Shown: positions 32,239-44,579 of the stretch, piece by piece
Layout of the letters: each line of letters opens with the position of its first letter
Numbering within the stretch: position 1 is the first letter of the stretch
Assembly: GCA_947311845.1 (NCBI GenBank)
Contig: CAMZMU010000075.1
Span: 22,796,577-22,860,576, forward strand
Length of the DNA stretch: 64,000 nt
DNA from: Poa pratensis
Taxonomy: Eukaryota > Streptophyta > Magnoliopsida > Poales > Poaceae
Reading direction: 5' to 3'
Program-made: the position numbers and the translations under genes
Notes under the pieces: model-generated
Told to the model about the DNA's origin: nothing
The model's database searches: none
Seen by the model: the letters and a program-made list of their open reading frames with translations, nothing else

Positions 32239-35186
32239 ATGGATAAGCTACCATCTGATTGCCCTTATCCTGGATGTTTCTTCTGTGTTATGAAGGAGGC
32301 AAACCCTAGCAAACGAAGAGCAAGTGTGCTGAAATTCTTCAGAGAACTTCCTTCCCAAGATGATGATGGCCAAGTTCTCCCTATTAGTGGCCTTTGGAAC
32401 ACTGCAATGGCACACCCAAATGACCCTGAGTTCATCAACCTGGGAATATTTGAGTGCATGGCAGCTGTAATATGGAAGGGCCTGAAAAACAGGCGCTGGC
32501 TTTCACATGATCAGAATATTTACATCCCGTATTATGCGGCGCATGTTATTGGATCCTATACGATGAACATGGAGGAGTTTGCAGAACGTGCTGTTCGTGC
32601 TGGAGTAATACCTCGCTAGTTGAGCTCTTAAGAGGTAGGCTGACTTGGGTGGAGCAAAGAGTTGCCGTTAGAGCTCTGGGGCATTTGGCTACATATCCTA
32701 GTACTTTCCCTGCGGTTGCTGATCATGGAGAAGTACTTGAACTTGCCATTCAACTTGCCTCAAGCTCTCTAGAAATTGTGTACTCTCACTTTTACCAATT
32801 CGTGGATCGGAGACTTGGCTACCATTGTGATCTTCTTACACGGGGCATGGGTGGTGCTGAAATGGAATCTCGTAAAGCTGAGGAATGGGCTAGCCAACTG
32901 CAGTGCTGGTCTTTGCAGCTCATAAACTGCTTTGCATTCAAGCCTGAGTTTCTCCATGATATCTGCAAGCCTGAATTTCTAGCTAAGTTACCTGGTATGT
33001 GGGGTGGACTTGTGAATGAGAACTCACCTGCTGGTGTTGGTCTGCTAAGAACAATCTGCCAGAGCAAGCTTGGCCGAGGTCATGTTGCTACTATTTCTAG
33101 TGTCCTTGAAGCTTTATGCAACATTGCTCGTTCTTCAGATGACTGGCAATACATGGCTGTTGATTGTCTACTGTGGTTAGTGCAGGATCCTAGTACATAT
33201 CATAAGGTAAGACATCCACATTTTACTCGATGCGTGAAGGGATGCTTCAGCATGACCAATAATTATAATTTAGTGTGTTTGTTAATAACTTGGTGCACAT
33301 TCTCATGTCCTAATTAAATGTCCCAGCTTATATTTCTTTTGAATTGCTTGAAACTTTAAAGGCATTGACAAGTATATGTTGTTCCTTGGACTTGATAACA
33401 AGAAAGTTTGTTACAGTTTAAATGCAAATGACATAACTCATCATAAACATTAGGAGATGAAGAGTTGAACTATTAGTATACCCCCTCAGTTTTTATATAC
33501 AAGGCCACTTCATATTTTGAGCCTAACTTTGACTAATAGTGTGACCCAAAAAATATGAGTTATATGTCATCAAAAGTACTGTATATTATTGGAAACTTCT
33601 TTCAAAAGTGAATCCAATGGCATACCTTTTGTGGCATATAACTAACGTTTGTTGGTCAATTTAATGGTCAAAGTTAAACTCAGAATATGAAGTGGCCTTC
33701 CATTTTTAGACGGAAGGAGTATTTGAGCTACCCACATCTGGCAAATTTAAAACACATATGTAAGATTCACTTTATATATTAGGAATTCACAAGCTATAAC
33801 TATTCGTAAAGGTTTGTTTCTTGTAGCTCTGGTCACTGTTTTCCCTGTGCACAGTACATTTAGCAGACATATCCACACTGAGTGGCTATGAGTTCTGAAA
33901 TAACTTGATGGCGCTATTGTTTGATGCAGTTTAAGACAGTTAGAAGCATGTGCTGCTCCTTGGACTTGTAACACTAGTTTCCTTAGACTAAATGCAAGTT
34001 ACATAATTCTTCAAGGAATGAAGAGCTGAGTATTTTGAGCTACCAACTTCTGATAGTTTTGATTACTGATATTCAGCTTCAAGTGGCACGCTGCATCTAC
34101 TTGCTGTTTTAAGTCGTACACTTATGTCAAACTGTTCAGCATTTCTTTGTTTGCTGCTAGCTATGTTGGCCGCTTTCTTTTTTGTTGAAGCTAGTTCCGA
34201 ATGGTTATGCTTGCTGAGTATTGGTAAAAAAAACTTAGTTATCACTGTAGTCCAGTTTGAATGCAACCTATAATTATTTGTGAAGCTTTGTTTTTTTGCA
34301 ACTTTAGTCACTTTTTCTCTGTGTACAGGTTATAGATAAAATCGCCCCAACATTGATTGATTTAGCAGATATTTCCACACTCGGTGATTACAAAAAGCTG
34401 GGTGACACTATTGTCACAGTCCTCCAAGAATGTATGCAACAAAACGGGAATTCACGGAATTCAATTAGCAGCCACACCAAAGAAGAAATTGATGAACTCT
34501 TGAGTTTCAAGCAGAAACTGAAATCGGAAAAGAATATGCCGAAAGAGGATCTTCATATAAAACAAGCTGCAGCATTGGTTGTAAAGTTAGAAGGAAATTC
34601 TCTCTTCTCTTCAGGAAATATTGAAGGAGCTGCAGCCAAGTATTCTGAAGCACTTGCATTGTGTCCAATGAAATCTAAGAAAGAAAGAGTGGTGCTCCAT
34701 AGCAACCGAGCTCAGTGTTATCTTCTCCTGCAGCAACCTTTGGCTGCCATCAGTGATGCTACCCGTGCATTGTGCCTTCATAGTCCTTTGAATCGACATG
34801 CCAAAAGTTTGTGGAGAAGAGCTCAAGCATATGATATGCTCGGTTTAGCAAAAGAGAGCCTGCTGGATGCAATTCTCTTTATAAATGAATGCTCTCAGTC
34901 CAGTGATCCTGATCTGTCCTTGAGGCAAAACAAGGTTCCTGATTATGCTGAGCGGTTGGTAAAGAAGCAGATGCGTGCTGCTTGGTTATTCAGGGAATCA
35001 TCGCTGAAACATGGGGGAATCCATTGTGAGGGGGAAGCTAGTGATGCATTTGGTCAAGAGGCTGATGACTCTGAGTGGGAGACAGTGAGTGAAAGCGATG
35101 GTGAAAATGATGAAAGGGGAGAAGCCGATGATGAAACTGAATGGAAGAATGGTGGTCATCGGGAAGAAGCGTACGAGAAAAGCTGA
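32239..35186 (+). CDS. ARM-repeat/TPR-repeat protein (about 608 aa if one missing base is allowed)
   Basis: Coding exons are 32239-33206 and 34329-35186 with a phase-0 GT-AG intron. The first ATG (32239) opens MDKLPSDCPYPGCFFCVMKE, whose Cys-rich start is typical of this plant family. The N-terminal 320 residues are helical ARM-like repeats (AVRALGHLATYP, VLEALCNIARSSDDW). Residues ~400-510 hold three TPR motifs (KLEGNSLFSSGNIEGAAAKY, LHSNRAQCYLLLQQ, SLWRRAQAYDMLG), and the C-terminus is very acidic. TPR and ARM arrays bind other proteins; the exact partner is not known to me. One base is missing near 32615: the frame stops at 32617-32619 and resumes in another frame at once, and adding one base makes the exon 969 bases, a multiple of three. 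It is either a new pseudogene or a sequence error. Confidence 0.82.
33481..33719. mobile_element. Stowaway MITE (239 bp) in the ARM/TPR intron
   Basis: Ends are CCCCCTCAGTTTTTATA and, complemented, CTCCTTCCGTCTAAAAATG, with TA target duplications at 33479-33480 and 33720-33721. This is the Tc1/mariner-derived Stowaway pattern. Confidence 0.9.
33790..33900 (+). repeat. Decayed duplicate of the intron end and start of exon 2 (ARM/TPR gene)
   Basis: The stretch resembles 34260-34390: both have a TATAAYTATTYGTRAAG motif, a TTGCAACT/TTGTAGCT block, a pyrimidine-rich tract ending in CAG, then TTTAGCAGAYAT-TCCACACT as in the true exon. The copy has lost the splice context and frame. A second matching pair, about 33355-33480 and 33905-34040, shows that the duplication unit was several hundred bases. 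Confidence 0.7.
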
Positions 35187-36714
35187 GAAACAGGTTCACA
35201 TAAAAAATATTTTCCCTTTATTGTTTTTTTGCAACTGTGTTTTCCTTCTAATAAATGTAGTGTAAAACAGGCAAGAAATTTTATAGAAGATTTTAATAAC
35301 GACTACGGTACCTATGTTTGTATGAAATTAAGCAACTTTTCTCACCATCCACTAATTAAATATGTTTTGGGTGAAAAAATATGAATGCTTTTCCTACCAG
35401 TGTTCAATCTATATGTACTGCACACATAAATCATTGGCAGTCTGCGTCGTGTTTACCTTATCCTGACTTTGAGTAGGCGTTGTTTCATTATGCTACAAAC
35501 TAGTGGCAACTCTGGCGACTTCCTAATCCAAGCATATGTTATTTTTTTCAGATTTTGGTTCTGTTAATTGTTCTTTCGTAAGCTTGCTCTCAGTGTGCTT
35601 GTCGTCGGAGCAGCAACAACAGATTCAGCCGCTGGCCTGCTGCACCACCAAAGCAAAACTAAATTGAAGAAACTGGATGAGTCTGCTTACTGAAGCTTGC
35701 AAAAAACGTAGCTTTCAGAAATCTGGTGTCACCACATTGTTCCCATGGAGAGCAAGGCTAAAATTTATCCATTGCCCTCACCATGTTCTTTTGGTCTGTC
35801 TGAGTTGCCGTGACTCTTGAGAGTGTCTGTCTTGCTCTTGTTTGGTGTTGTAAAATGAACAAAGCAGTACCTATATCTTAAACATCAACCATTTGTGAAT
35901 GAACTTCATCTTAAAGCTCTGCTGTTTTTGTAAATTCCGTGGTACTCTCTTAGGCTGTTCTACAAGGTGCATGCGATCCTTCCGTGCATGTTGAAACTTT
36001 TATGGAATTTCCATTTGTGCTCCGCAGATGACCGAGTGCTCAATAGTAGTTATTTAATGAATTGACATTAATATTCAAAATCAGGAACATTGGTGACATT
36101 TCTCCAGTTTACTCTTCGAGATCAATGATTTTTTTTTCATGGAAGTACATGAATCATTTCACTGTATAACAGTAGGGGTGATGGTTGTAGTCGATAATTG
36201 CAATCCTTGATGATTGAAAGCTCTGCGTGCGCACATGTCTCCAAGGTTATTCGACATACTGTCTACTAAAAACAGTAACACTTTTCAAATTATGTTACCC
36301 TACTAAAAATTTGCACCGCAAAGCTATCGACTACAAAAGGTAGTCAACTTGCTACTAACAACACTACATCTAGCTGCCAGTTCATGTTCATCAAGGCTTC
36401 AACCACTCCCCCTAAAACTATAACTTGGCACTAAAATCATTTAAGCTTTGAACCGAAGAAAAAACATCAAATTCACATAAAAGAAATATTTAAAATATTA
36501 TGGTCTAGATGCTTGAACCCAAAATTCTGCATCAAACCACAAGTAAACAAAATGTTTGAGCTCCCTGGCTTACAAGTCTTGGCCCTTAAAGAAAATAACA
36601 GGAACAAAAAAAATATGAATGTGAATTTTGTAGATCTAGGGGAGACATAAACAAGTAATTAGCCACAAGTCGACCTTTACCATGGATGATGTTAACAAGT
36701 CGACTATGAATGCT
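35187..36714. other. 3' region of the ARM/TPR gene and spacer
   Basis: AT-rich sequence with no gene. AATAAA-like signals near 35250 could serve polyadenylation. Nothing else is recognised. Confidence 0.45.
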
Positions 36715-38375
36715 TGAACGAAAGAGGCTAACTAGTTAGGGCTTAGAGGCGGGATCTATGAATGCAAGGAGAGCAAAAAAAAGAAAAAAAAAGACTAACA
36801 ATCTAAAAGCCACATGTCGAGCTTTACCATGGATGATAGTCCTTCCCCGTATCGCAAAACAAGTAGCCTAACCCCTCTTATCTCATAGGCAAAGCCGTTC
36901 TCACTTGTATCTCTTACTTTCAGATTTCCACCTCCACTAGCTGTGCATATGACTCCACCGCTTATCCAACTAGGGTATTTCGACGATAATATTTTACTTT
37001 CTATTCCTAGAAACTACAGCTAAAAGGGAAAACCAAATATGTCATTTTGAAAAATAAATTAGTCAATTTTGGTAACTATTAATTAAGGAAACTATTGCAT
37101 TGGTAACCGCACAAGTATCTGTAAAACAATAAATAATAATTAACAACTCTTCGCCTCCGAGATAACTCTCCCGCCTAATTTTCTTGGGCGACAAGCAAGG
37201 TCAACTATGGATAGCGGCACGAAGATGGTCACATTTTCCCATGAGTTGGTTGGCAGGTGGGGAGCAAAATTCATGGGTGACACCTCTGAGGAAGGATGAT
37301 GCCGAGGAAGGCGACTCATCTGCTCTACCGATAAGTGGCAAGTAAGACAAAAATAGAGTTGGTGAGATCGGAAATTTATGGCAGGCTTGTATTTCAAGAG
37401 CGATGGCAATGACAAACAAGAAAAAGGTAGAAGGTGAGTTGCAACATTTGGGGATAAGATATTTGGTGGAAACCACCATTGCAACACTAGCTAGAGGCAT
37501 CTATGATGAAGGATGATAAGATGAAGATACACAAGATAAATATAAATCTATAAGATCAATAATAAGACAAGTTTTAAGAGCACGGTAACCACGATGACAT
37601 AAGCCGTGCAAAGTCGTCAACAACCACAAAGGAAAAAAAAAGGTTACATACCCCTTCGTCACCTCTCGCGGAATATCCCAGGCGATAGGTTTCCGACCCC
37701 ATCGGCGGCGGCCGCCGATCTTCCGTCTCCTGTGGCCTTAGGGCCATGGAGGCGCGGTGGATCCCGGTCCATGCCGGCCGGAGGGCTGCATTTTTAGATG
37801 TTTTTTCAAGTTTGGTTAGGATTTGTGTCCTACTAAGGTTAGTAAGGTGTCGGTGTCTTGAAGATGGAATAAGGTTCTCCCCGTATAGCGCCCAATCCGG
37901 TGATGCGTCTAGCATCATCGGAGGGCGTGTGGAGGTATGTCTTCGGCGGATCACACGAGATTCAGTCGACGTTTGTCTTCGGTGGATCCGCTTGGATACG
38001 GTCTTCGTTCGTCTACATACGTGTGTTTATAGGTTGGATTCCTTCGATCTATGCTTATCTTCATCGGCGACGGTTGCTGTTCTGGTGCGTTGGTCCTGTG
38101 TGGTCTTAGCACGACGACTTCCCGACTGTCTATTACAACAAGGTTTGCTCGGCCCAGTGCTTGTAGTCGTTGCTAGGTGGTTTACGGACCTGGATGTAAT
38201 CTTTATTATTTCTTGAGTTCTTTGTACCGCCTCGACAGTTGATGAATAGATCGGAAGTTTTTCCCCCAAAAAACCACGAAGGAAGAAAGAGGCGAAAAGT
38301 GGATAGGAGGCAAACCATGGCAGCTATGGTGACCCTCCGTGGGGCCTCTCGCACGAAAGCCCTAGACCCAACGAG
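36715..38375. repeat. Upstream tandem duplication, unit 1 (with an insertion)
   Basis: The unit matches 38438-39397 at clearly high identity in two blocks, 36715-37565 and about 38285-38375. The second block ends with CATGGCAGCTATGGTGACC, the counterpart of the sequence around 39341 just ahead of the RING gene. Between the blocks lies a foreign insertion. Confidence 0.82.
37634..38270 (+). mobile_element. Probable non-LTR (LINE 3'-end or SINE-like) insertion
   Basis: It is present in unit 1 but not in unit 2. It is flanked by AACCACAAAGGAA (37621-37633) and AACCACGAAGGAA (about 38272-38284), a 13-base target duplication with one difference, and its right end, GATGAATAGATCGGAAG then C5A6, is tail-like. 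Long variable-length duplications and A-rich tails are typical of target-primed insertion. No ORF2 domain is present. Confidence 0.5.
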
Positions 38376-38437
38376 TGGTCATAGGTTCCTTATAAATACA
38401 TATTCCCCTATGGGTAGTGGGTCATGGCAGAAGTAAT

Positions 38438-39397
38438 ATGAACAAACGAGGCTTACAAGTTAGAGTTTAGAGGCAAGGGAGATGAATGCAAGGAGGAGGG
38501 AAAAAATGAATAACAATCTAAAAGCCACAAGTCGACCTTTACCATGGATGACAGTCCTTCCCCATATCTCAAAAACAAGTAGCCTAACCCCACTTATATC
38601 ATGGGCAAAGCCGTTCTCACTTGTGTGTCTTACTTTTCGATTTCCACCTCTACTACGTGCGCATACCACTCCACCGCTTATCCGACTAGGGTATTTCGAA
38701 GATAATACTTTACTTTCTATTCCTAGTAACTAAAACTAAAAGGGAGATACAAAAAATTGCATTTTGAAAAGTAAAATAGTCATTTTGGTAACTATTAATT
38801 AAGGAAACTGTTTCCATTGGTAATCGCGCAAGTACCTCTAAAACATCAAATAAAAAAATAACAACCCTTCGCCTCCAACTCCGAAGATAACTCTCCCGCC
38901 TTGTTTTCTTGGTCGAGAAGCAAGGTCAACTATGGGTAGCGGCACGAAGATGGTCACATTTTCCCATGAGTTGGTTGACAGGTGGCGAGCAAAGTTCATG
39001 GGTGACACGTGTGAGGAAGGATGATGCCGAGGAAGACGACTTGTTTGCTCGTTGCCCACTGATCAATCGATAAGTGGCGAGTAAGACAAGAATAGAGTTG
39101 ATGAGATCGATATGGCAGGCTATATTTAAAGAGCGATGGCAACGACAAACAAAAAAGAGGTAGAAGGTGAGTTTCAACACTTGGTGATAAGATATTTGAT
39201 CGAAACCACCATTGCGACGCTAGCTAGCGGCATCTATGAGGAATTATGATAAGATGGAGGTAAAACAAGATCAATATCAATATGTAAGATCAAATAGTAA
39301 GACAATTAGGTTAGAGGTGAATGGTGGATAGAGGCAAACTATGGCAGCCATGGTGAGCCTCTGTGGGGGCCTCTGGCACGGAAGCCCTGAACCCATA
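38438..39397. repeat. Upstream tandem duplication, unit 2, adjoining the RING gene
   Basis: This is the copy next to the gene, running into its 5' leader. Paired landmarks include ATGGATGATAGTCCTTCCCC in unit 1 (36829) and the similar string at 38542 in unit 2, and GGTCACATTTTCCCATGAG at 37227 and 38952. Confidence 0.85.
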
Positions 39398-39601
39398 GCC
39401 ATCGAGCCCAGAAATCCAGAATCAAGCGATTCCCCTTGCCTTCATCTTCCGTTACCATTCCCCGGTCACCATTTACGCATACCAATCGACGTGGTCTCAT
39501 CCGGCTATCCGCGCCGTTCTCCGACCCTAACTCCGATCCCATCGCCGATCGCCTCCACCCTAAACCTCACCACCACCAGCCGCCGTCTCCCCTCCCCTCC
39601 C

Positions 39602-42600
39602 ATGGCCGGCCAGCCCCGCGAGCGGGGGTCCCGCGCCGCGCGCAAGGGCCGCCCCGTCCGCACGCCGGCGGCCGTCCTCGCCCTCAACCCCACCACCGAC
39701 CCCGATCCGTCCGCGCCGGCCTCCGAGGACGTATCTCCGTGGGGCCGCTCCACGGCGGACGAGCTGGAGGACCGCCTCCTCAAGAAGCTGGAGGAAGCCT
39801 ACGCGGCGGCGCTGGCCGGCCTCGCCGACCTCGGCTACGCCGAGGACGCCGCGCTCCGCGCCGTCCTCCGCGCGGGCCACTGCTACGGCAAGCTCGACGA
39901 CCCCGTCGCCAACATCGTCGCCAACGCCACCGCCTTCCTCTCGGATCCGGACCTCGGAGCCGGCGGCTTCGCCGACCTCCGCCGCCTCGAGGAGTACTCC
40001 CTGGCGGGGCTCGTCTGCCTCCTCCAGAGCAGCCGCCCCACCCTCTCCCGCGTCGAGGCCATGTGGTGCCTCCTCTCCAACGACCTCCGCCTCGAGCAGG
40101 CCATCAACATGGGGGCCTCCTTCACCGATAAGTCGCCCATGGATGGCCTCATCCCCCCAGGGCAGCAGAGTGGCCACTGCCACTACCATGCGACCGCGGC
40201 CACTGCGGAGCCACAGAACCACATGTTTGATCCTGAAACCTTCATGCGTCTTGCGATGCGCGCCCACGTTGACAGCACGGTCGGCGTGTCCTCCTGCGCC
40301 AAGAACACATGGTTACGGTCCGGCAGTTCCGTCCCGGATGGACAGCCCAAGCAAGCCTTTGCCATGAAGGTGTCCACCGAGGATCTCATCGAGTCTGTCG
40401 TCACGGAGCTTGAGTCGCTGGACATTGACAAGAAGGATCCTCCTGCTGAGAAGCCTGATCCCAAGAACGAGATGGTGCGCGACCTCATTAAACAGACGCG
40501 GGAGATGGAGGAGCTGCTCAAGGAGCGCAAGGAGTGGGCCCAGAAGAAGGCGGTGCAGGCAGCTCGCAAGCTAGGCAATGATCTCACTGAGCTGCGTGTG
40601 CTGCGGATGGAGAAGGACGATAACCAGCGGCGGAATAATGACAAGCAGGCGATGGGGGATGAGACGATGAAGCGTCTCACTCATCTGGAGGATGAGCTGA
40701 AGAAGAAGAGTGGGATGCTTGACAAAAGTAATGCAAGCGTGCAGAGGCTGGAAATGGAAAATGCAGAAATACGCGCCGAGATGGAAGCCGCAAAGCTGAG
40801 TGCATCAGAGACTGAACGGCAGTGCCAGGTCCTGCTAAGGAAAGAGAAGAAAGATAGCAAAAGGCTTGAGCAGTGGGAGCGCCAAAAAGCGAAGCTGCAT
40901 GAGGAGATTGCTGAATGCAAGGCAAAGATCACACAGGCAGACAAGGAGCTTGCTGGGGTCAACAAGTCAATAAAAAATATGGAGGTGAGAATGAATTTCC
41001 ACAGTTCATCATGACTGTTGCTTTAGTGCCATAATCAATATGTGCATCTGTCTTATTATTCGCTAACATGTACTCATAGGTGACAACCTTCCTACTAGGA
41101 GAGTTTGCAGTGTTTAGATCACTTACAGTTGCAGAAGAGACATAAACTTTACGTATCTACATATCGTGCTCAGTTGGTCATCTTGGCAACATAGAATAAA
41201 TTAGTAATAATTCTGACAGCCTATCAAGTCCTCTTATGGAAAATAGAACTGGTGGTAAAAGTCACATTTGTTAAGAAGTCAAATATTTGATTGTTCTGGA
41301 TGTCCCATGTTGGTCAAATTTACGACCTAGGGATACGTAGAGGACCTATAAACCGGGACGGAGGGAGTACTGGAAGTTGCTTGGATAACCTGTTCTACGA
41401 ATTAGACAAGATGATTGGACTTATTAGTGAACAAACACGGTCAGTTGGTCCTAACTGGTAGTTACTGCACTTCCCTGCTACTTATTGATCTGCATTGGTA
41501 TCATACATTAGTGTTCTTATTGAAATTTTGGTGTCATGCAGCTGGCAGCATCAGCGTTCACCCATAACTGTGAGCTATTGCTTAGTAACTGCTACTTTTT
41601 TGCGTTGCTGCTGGGGGCAGAATTGTTACATCATTTACTAATGATTTGTCTAGTTAGTCAGAATCATACGCATTTTTTGATAAAGTCGATCATGCTGATA
41701 GTAATGTCGTGACATCCAGTCTTGATTCATGAACAGCACATAGAATAAGTTTGTCGCCATGCCACGTTAGTTTCTTGCTTGTGCTGTGTCGTGTATTGTG
41801 GTCTTCTTCTTTGGCTGGTTATACTGGCTTTTTCCATCTTCTATTTATATTTATTGCGGTACCACTATAAGATACCGCAGCGACAACATAGTTAATGCTA
41901 TTTTGCTGCTAATGCTCCTCAAAATTAAAATACTCACTGGAGCAATCATTCCATTATAATCGAATTTTAAAAATAGTCTCATTCAAGTTTTTCCAAAGTG
42001 GTACAGAGCTTAATATAATGCTGTTTTCAACAAGGCTATAAATGTGGTTATTGATCCTAGCTCCTACCTTTGCCTCCCAGTATAAGTATATGCAGGTTTG
42101 ACTACGGCTGTTTGATATCTCTAGTTGTATTTTATTTTTCTCCACATTTCATGCTTACCTTCATGTTAATTTTACCTGTTATTGCAAACCTTCATCCTCT
42201 GTTTCCACCAGAGTTTATTATATATGCAGATTACATTAGTGGAATTGAACTAGTGTACGTATCTTGGAATCCCTATTGGGGTTTCAAACAGGTTGTTCTC
42301 TTTTTCTGGATTATTTTACTATAATTGATTAATCCATTATCAACATAAATATTTTGTGCTATAACTTGATTTTTGAATGCCATGCCCATGGGCATAGAGT
42401 TCAATCTGTTCTGTATATCTACGCAGTTGCCATTTTCTTGATTTATCAGTTGCTTCTCTTCAAAGTTTCCACTAATGATTTCTTCTCTTGGCACATCAAG
42501 TTTCCATGTTGTGCCCTACATATCTTGAAGGATATTATTTCTAGAGTATACGTGTTCTATGTGAAAACGGGTTCATTATTGAAGATATAGTCTAGAATAA

Positions 42601-43542
42601 CATGTTTCATGGTAAAAGCAGAACTAAGTACTAATTACTATTTATGTGACTGTGATATCATACTTTTTCCTCGTCAGTTCTTTTCTTTGCCGTGAAACAT
42701 CGTGTCATTTAATTCTTGCTTGTTCATTGGTTGTTTCATTTCCTCTCTATTTTAGGCATGCTTAAGTGCACACTTCATTTCGTCTGGTCTAAATTCATAC
42801 TGCTAGCATTGGTTATACTTAACACTCTGCATATCTGCATATCTGCATATTTTGGGTAACAAGCTATGTCGATGATGGGATGAAATGTACCTACTGCTGA
42901 TATGTACTGTGTCGATTTGTCATTGTGCTGGCTGGGTTGTCTACTGTGTTGATTTGTCATTGTGCTGGCTGGGTTGTCTAACAGATTTGTTTGCAACATG
43001 TGTCTGGTTTGCAGGTTAAAATTCGAGAAGACGCAAAGGCCACAGAAGACAACCTGGCACTTGCGGAACAGGAACGTGGGAGGCGGGAGTCTGCCAGAGC
43101 TGATGCTGATCGCCGCCTAGAAGAAATCCGCCGGAAGACAGAAGTGGAGTCCCAGTGCTACAAAGATGACCTCCGGAGGCTCCAGGATGAACTATCCCGT
43201 CTGCAGAAGTCGATGGGCGCAAATGGGCGGATGGTTCCATCAACCCACCCTCCTGCTATGGCTGATCGAAATACAGCGCGGGCACCCAGGCAGGCCAACC
43301 AGAGGCCAGCAGCGCCCGCATCCAACAGGCCACAGGAGCCGCTTGTCCAGAGGCCAGGCCGTCGCAGGGACTGCGTGATCTGCAAGAGGGAGGAGGCCTG
43401 CGTGATCCTGCTGCAGTGCGCTCACCAGGTCCTGTGCGTCGGCTGCAACAAGCAGCACGAGGAGAAGGGCGCGGTCCGCTGCCCCACCTGCAACGCCAAG
43501 ATTGAGGAGAGGATCAGGGTTTTCGGTGCCAGCTCCAACTGA
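39602..43542 (+). CDS. RING-type E3 ubiquitin ligase, MND1-interacting protein 1 (MIP1/RF4/RF298) family, 636 aa
   Basis: Exons 39602-40984 and 43015-43542 join in phase 0 over a 2.03-kb GT-AG intron. I chose the ATG at 39602 ([18 protein letters not shown]); an earlier in-frame ATG at 39341 would add 87 Ser/Pro-rich residues made of duplicated upstream DNA. Residues ~50-190 are the conserved alpha-helical N-terminal domain ([51 protein letters not shown]). About 330-530 is a long coiled coil for dimerisation, and residues ~580-622 form a C3HC4 RING ([24 protein letters not shown]), which recruits E2 enzymes. Arabidopsis MIP1 binds the meiotic protein MND1. Frame, motifs and splice sites are all intact, so this is the best functional gene in the window. 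Confidence 0.93.
40985..43014 (+). other. Intron of the RING ligase gene
   Basis: The 2030-bp intron is AT-rich. A half MITE end, GGGACGGAGGGAGTACT, lies at about 41355-41371 without a left partner. A 37-bp perfect-style duplication (42905-42941 and 42942-42978) lies just before the acceptor. No other exon is supported. Confidence 0.75.
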
Positions 43543-43861
43543 GGCACCTGGTGGTGGTGGTGGTGATGCTGCTGCTGCTGTGGCTTCGTTTCTCTTGGCT
43601 TGGGGCAAAGAACGCTAAAACTTGTGGTCGCCTTTGCTTGCCGTTTTTTTTCTACCTCCGTTATACTGTGAAGAGTGTTATAGGTCGGTCCGTCTCATAA
43701 GTTGGTTCAGCTGTTCATGGATACTAGGGAAATGAGCGCGGCAATGCCGCGCGTGTGTAGTGTAAATAAAATCTAAATTTGGTACTGTATATATTTAAAA
43801 ATTGTGTAGGTTTGAAAAGTTGTGAAATTGAAAGATGTTGTGTAATGATGAAATCTGTTTG

Positions 43862-44380
43862 AATTTATTGTGTTTCGTTGGAATTAATTTAACTTTATAA
43901 TCAGAGGAAATACATTTTGTGAGCATTTATTAGATTCAATTTAAGTTGAATTCATAAGCAAAGGATTTTTTTTCTTCCAAATATTCATGTAATAAATTAC
44001 TTTAAAATTTAGCTAAAATTTAGCTACGTAGTTAGAGAGAGTTAAGTTTTGTTATTTTTTGAATATGTCAAATAAATTGAATTGATGAAATATGGTTCCA
44101 TGTTGTCATAAAATTTTTATTTAACAATTTATTGTGTTTTGTTGGAATTAATTTAACTTTAGAATTGGAGGAATACATTTTGTGAGCATTTATTAGTTTT
44201 AATTTAAGTTGAATTCGTAAGCAGAGGAAATTAATTTGTATTTTCTTCAAATATTCATGTAATAAAGTATTTTAAAATTTAGCTACATAGTTAGAGAGAG
44301 TTAAGTTTTGTTATTTTTTGAATATGTTAAATAAATTGAGTTGATGAAATATGGATCTATGTTGTCATAATTTTTCTATG
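43862..44380. repeat. 264-bp tandem duplication inside the Helitron
   Basis: Two copies, 43862-44125 and 44126 to about 44380, share TTGTTGGAATTAATTTAACTTT-type sequence and GTTAGAGAGAGTTAAGTTTTG. Confidence 0.85.
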
Positions 44381-44579
44381 TAGCACTATAATCAGAGGGA
44401 ATATATTATATGGGCATTTTTTAAATTTATTCTATAATTAAGGGAAATTGAATTTGTGTTGATATGTTATTTGTATTATGGTGTGTACAATTTATTTTTT
44501 GGTACATTTGATGTGCGGGAAGTTTAAAAGTTCGGTAAATTTAGAAAGTTTTGACATATTGGTTTTATTATTTTCATAT

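Noticed and set aside
39436..40267. Alternative-frame ORFs over exon 1 of the RING gene
   Set aside because: Overlap the recognised MIP1-family frame; GC-driven shadows.
41290..41371. Complete Stowaway MITE in the RING gene intron
   Set aside because: Only the right end ACGGAGGGAG with TA is visible; no left inverted partner was found.
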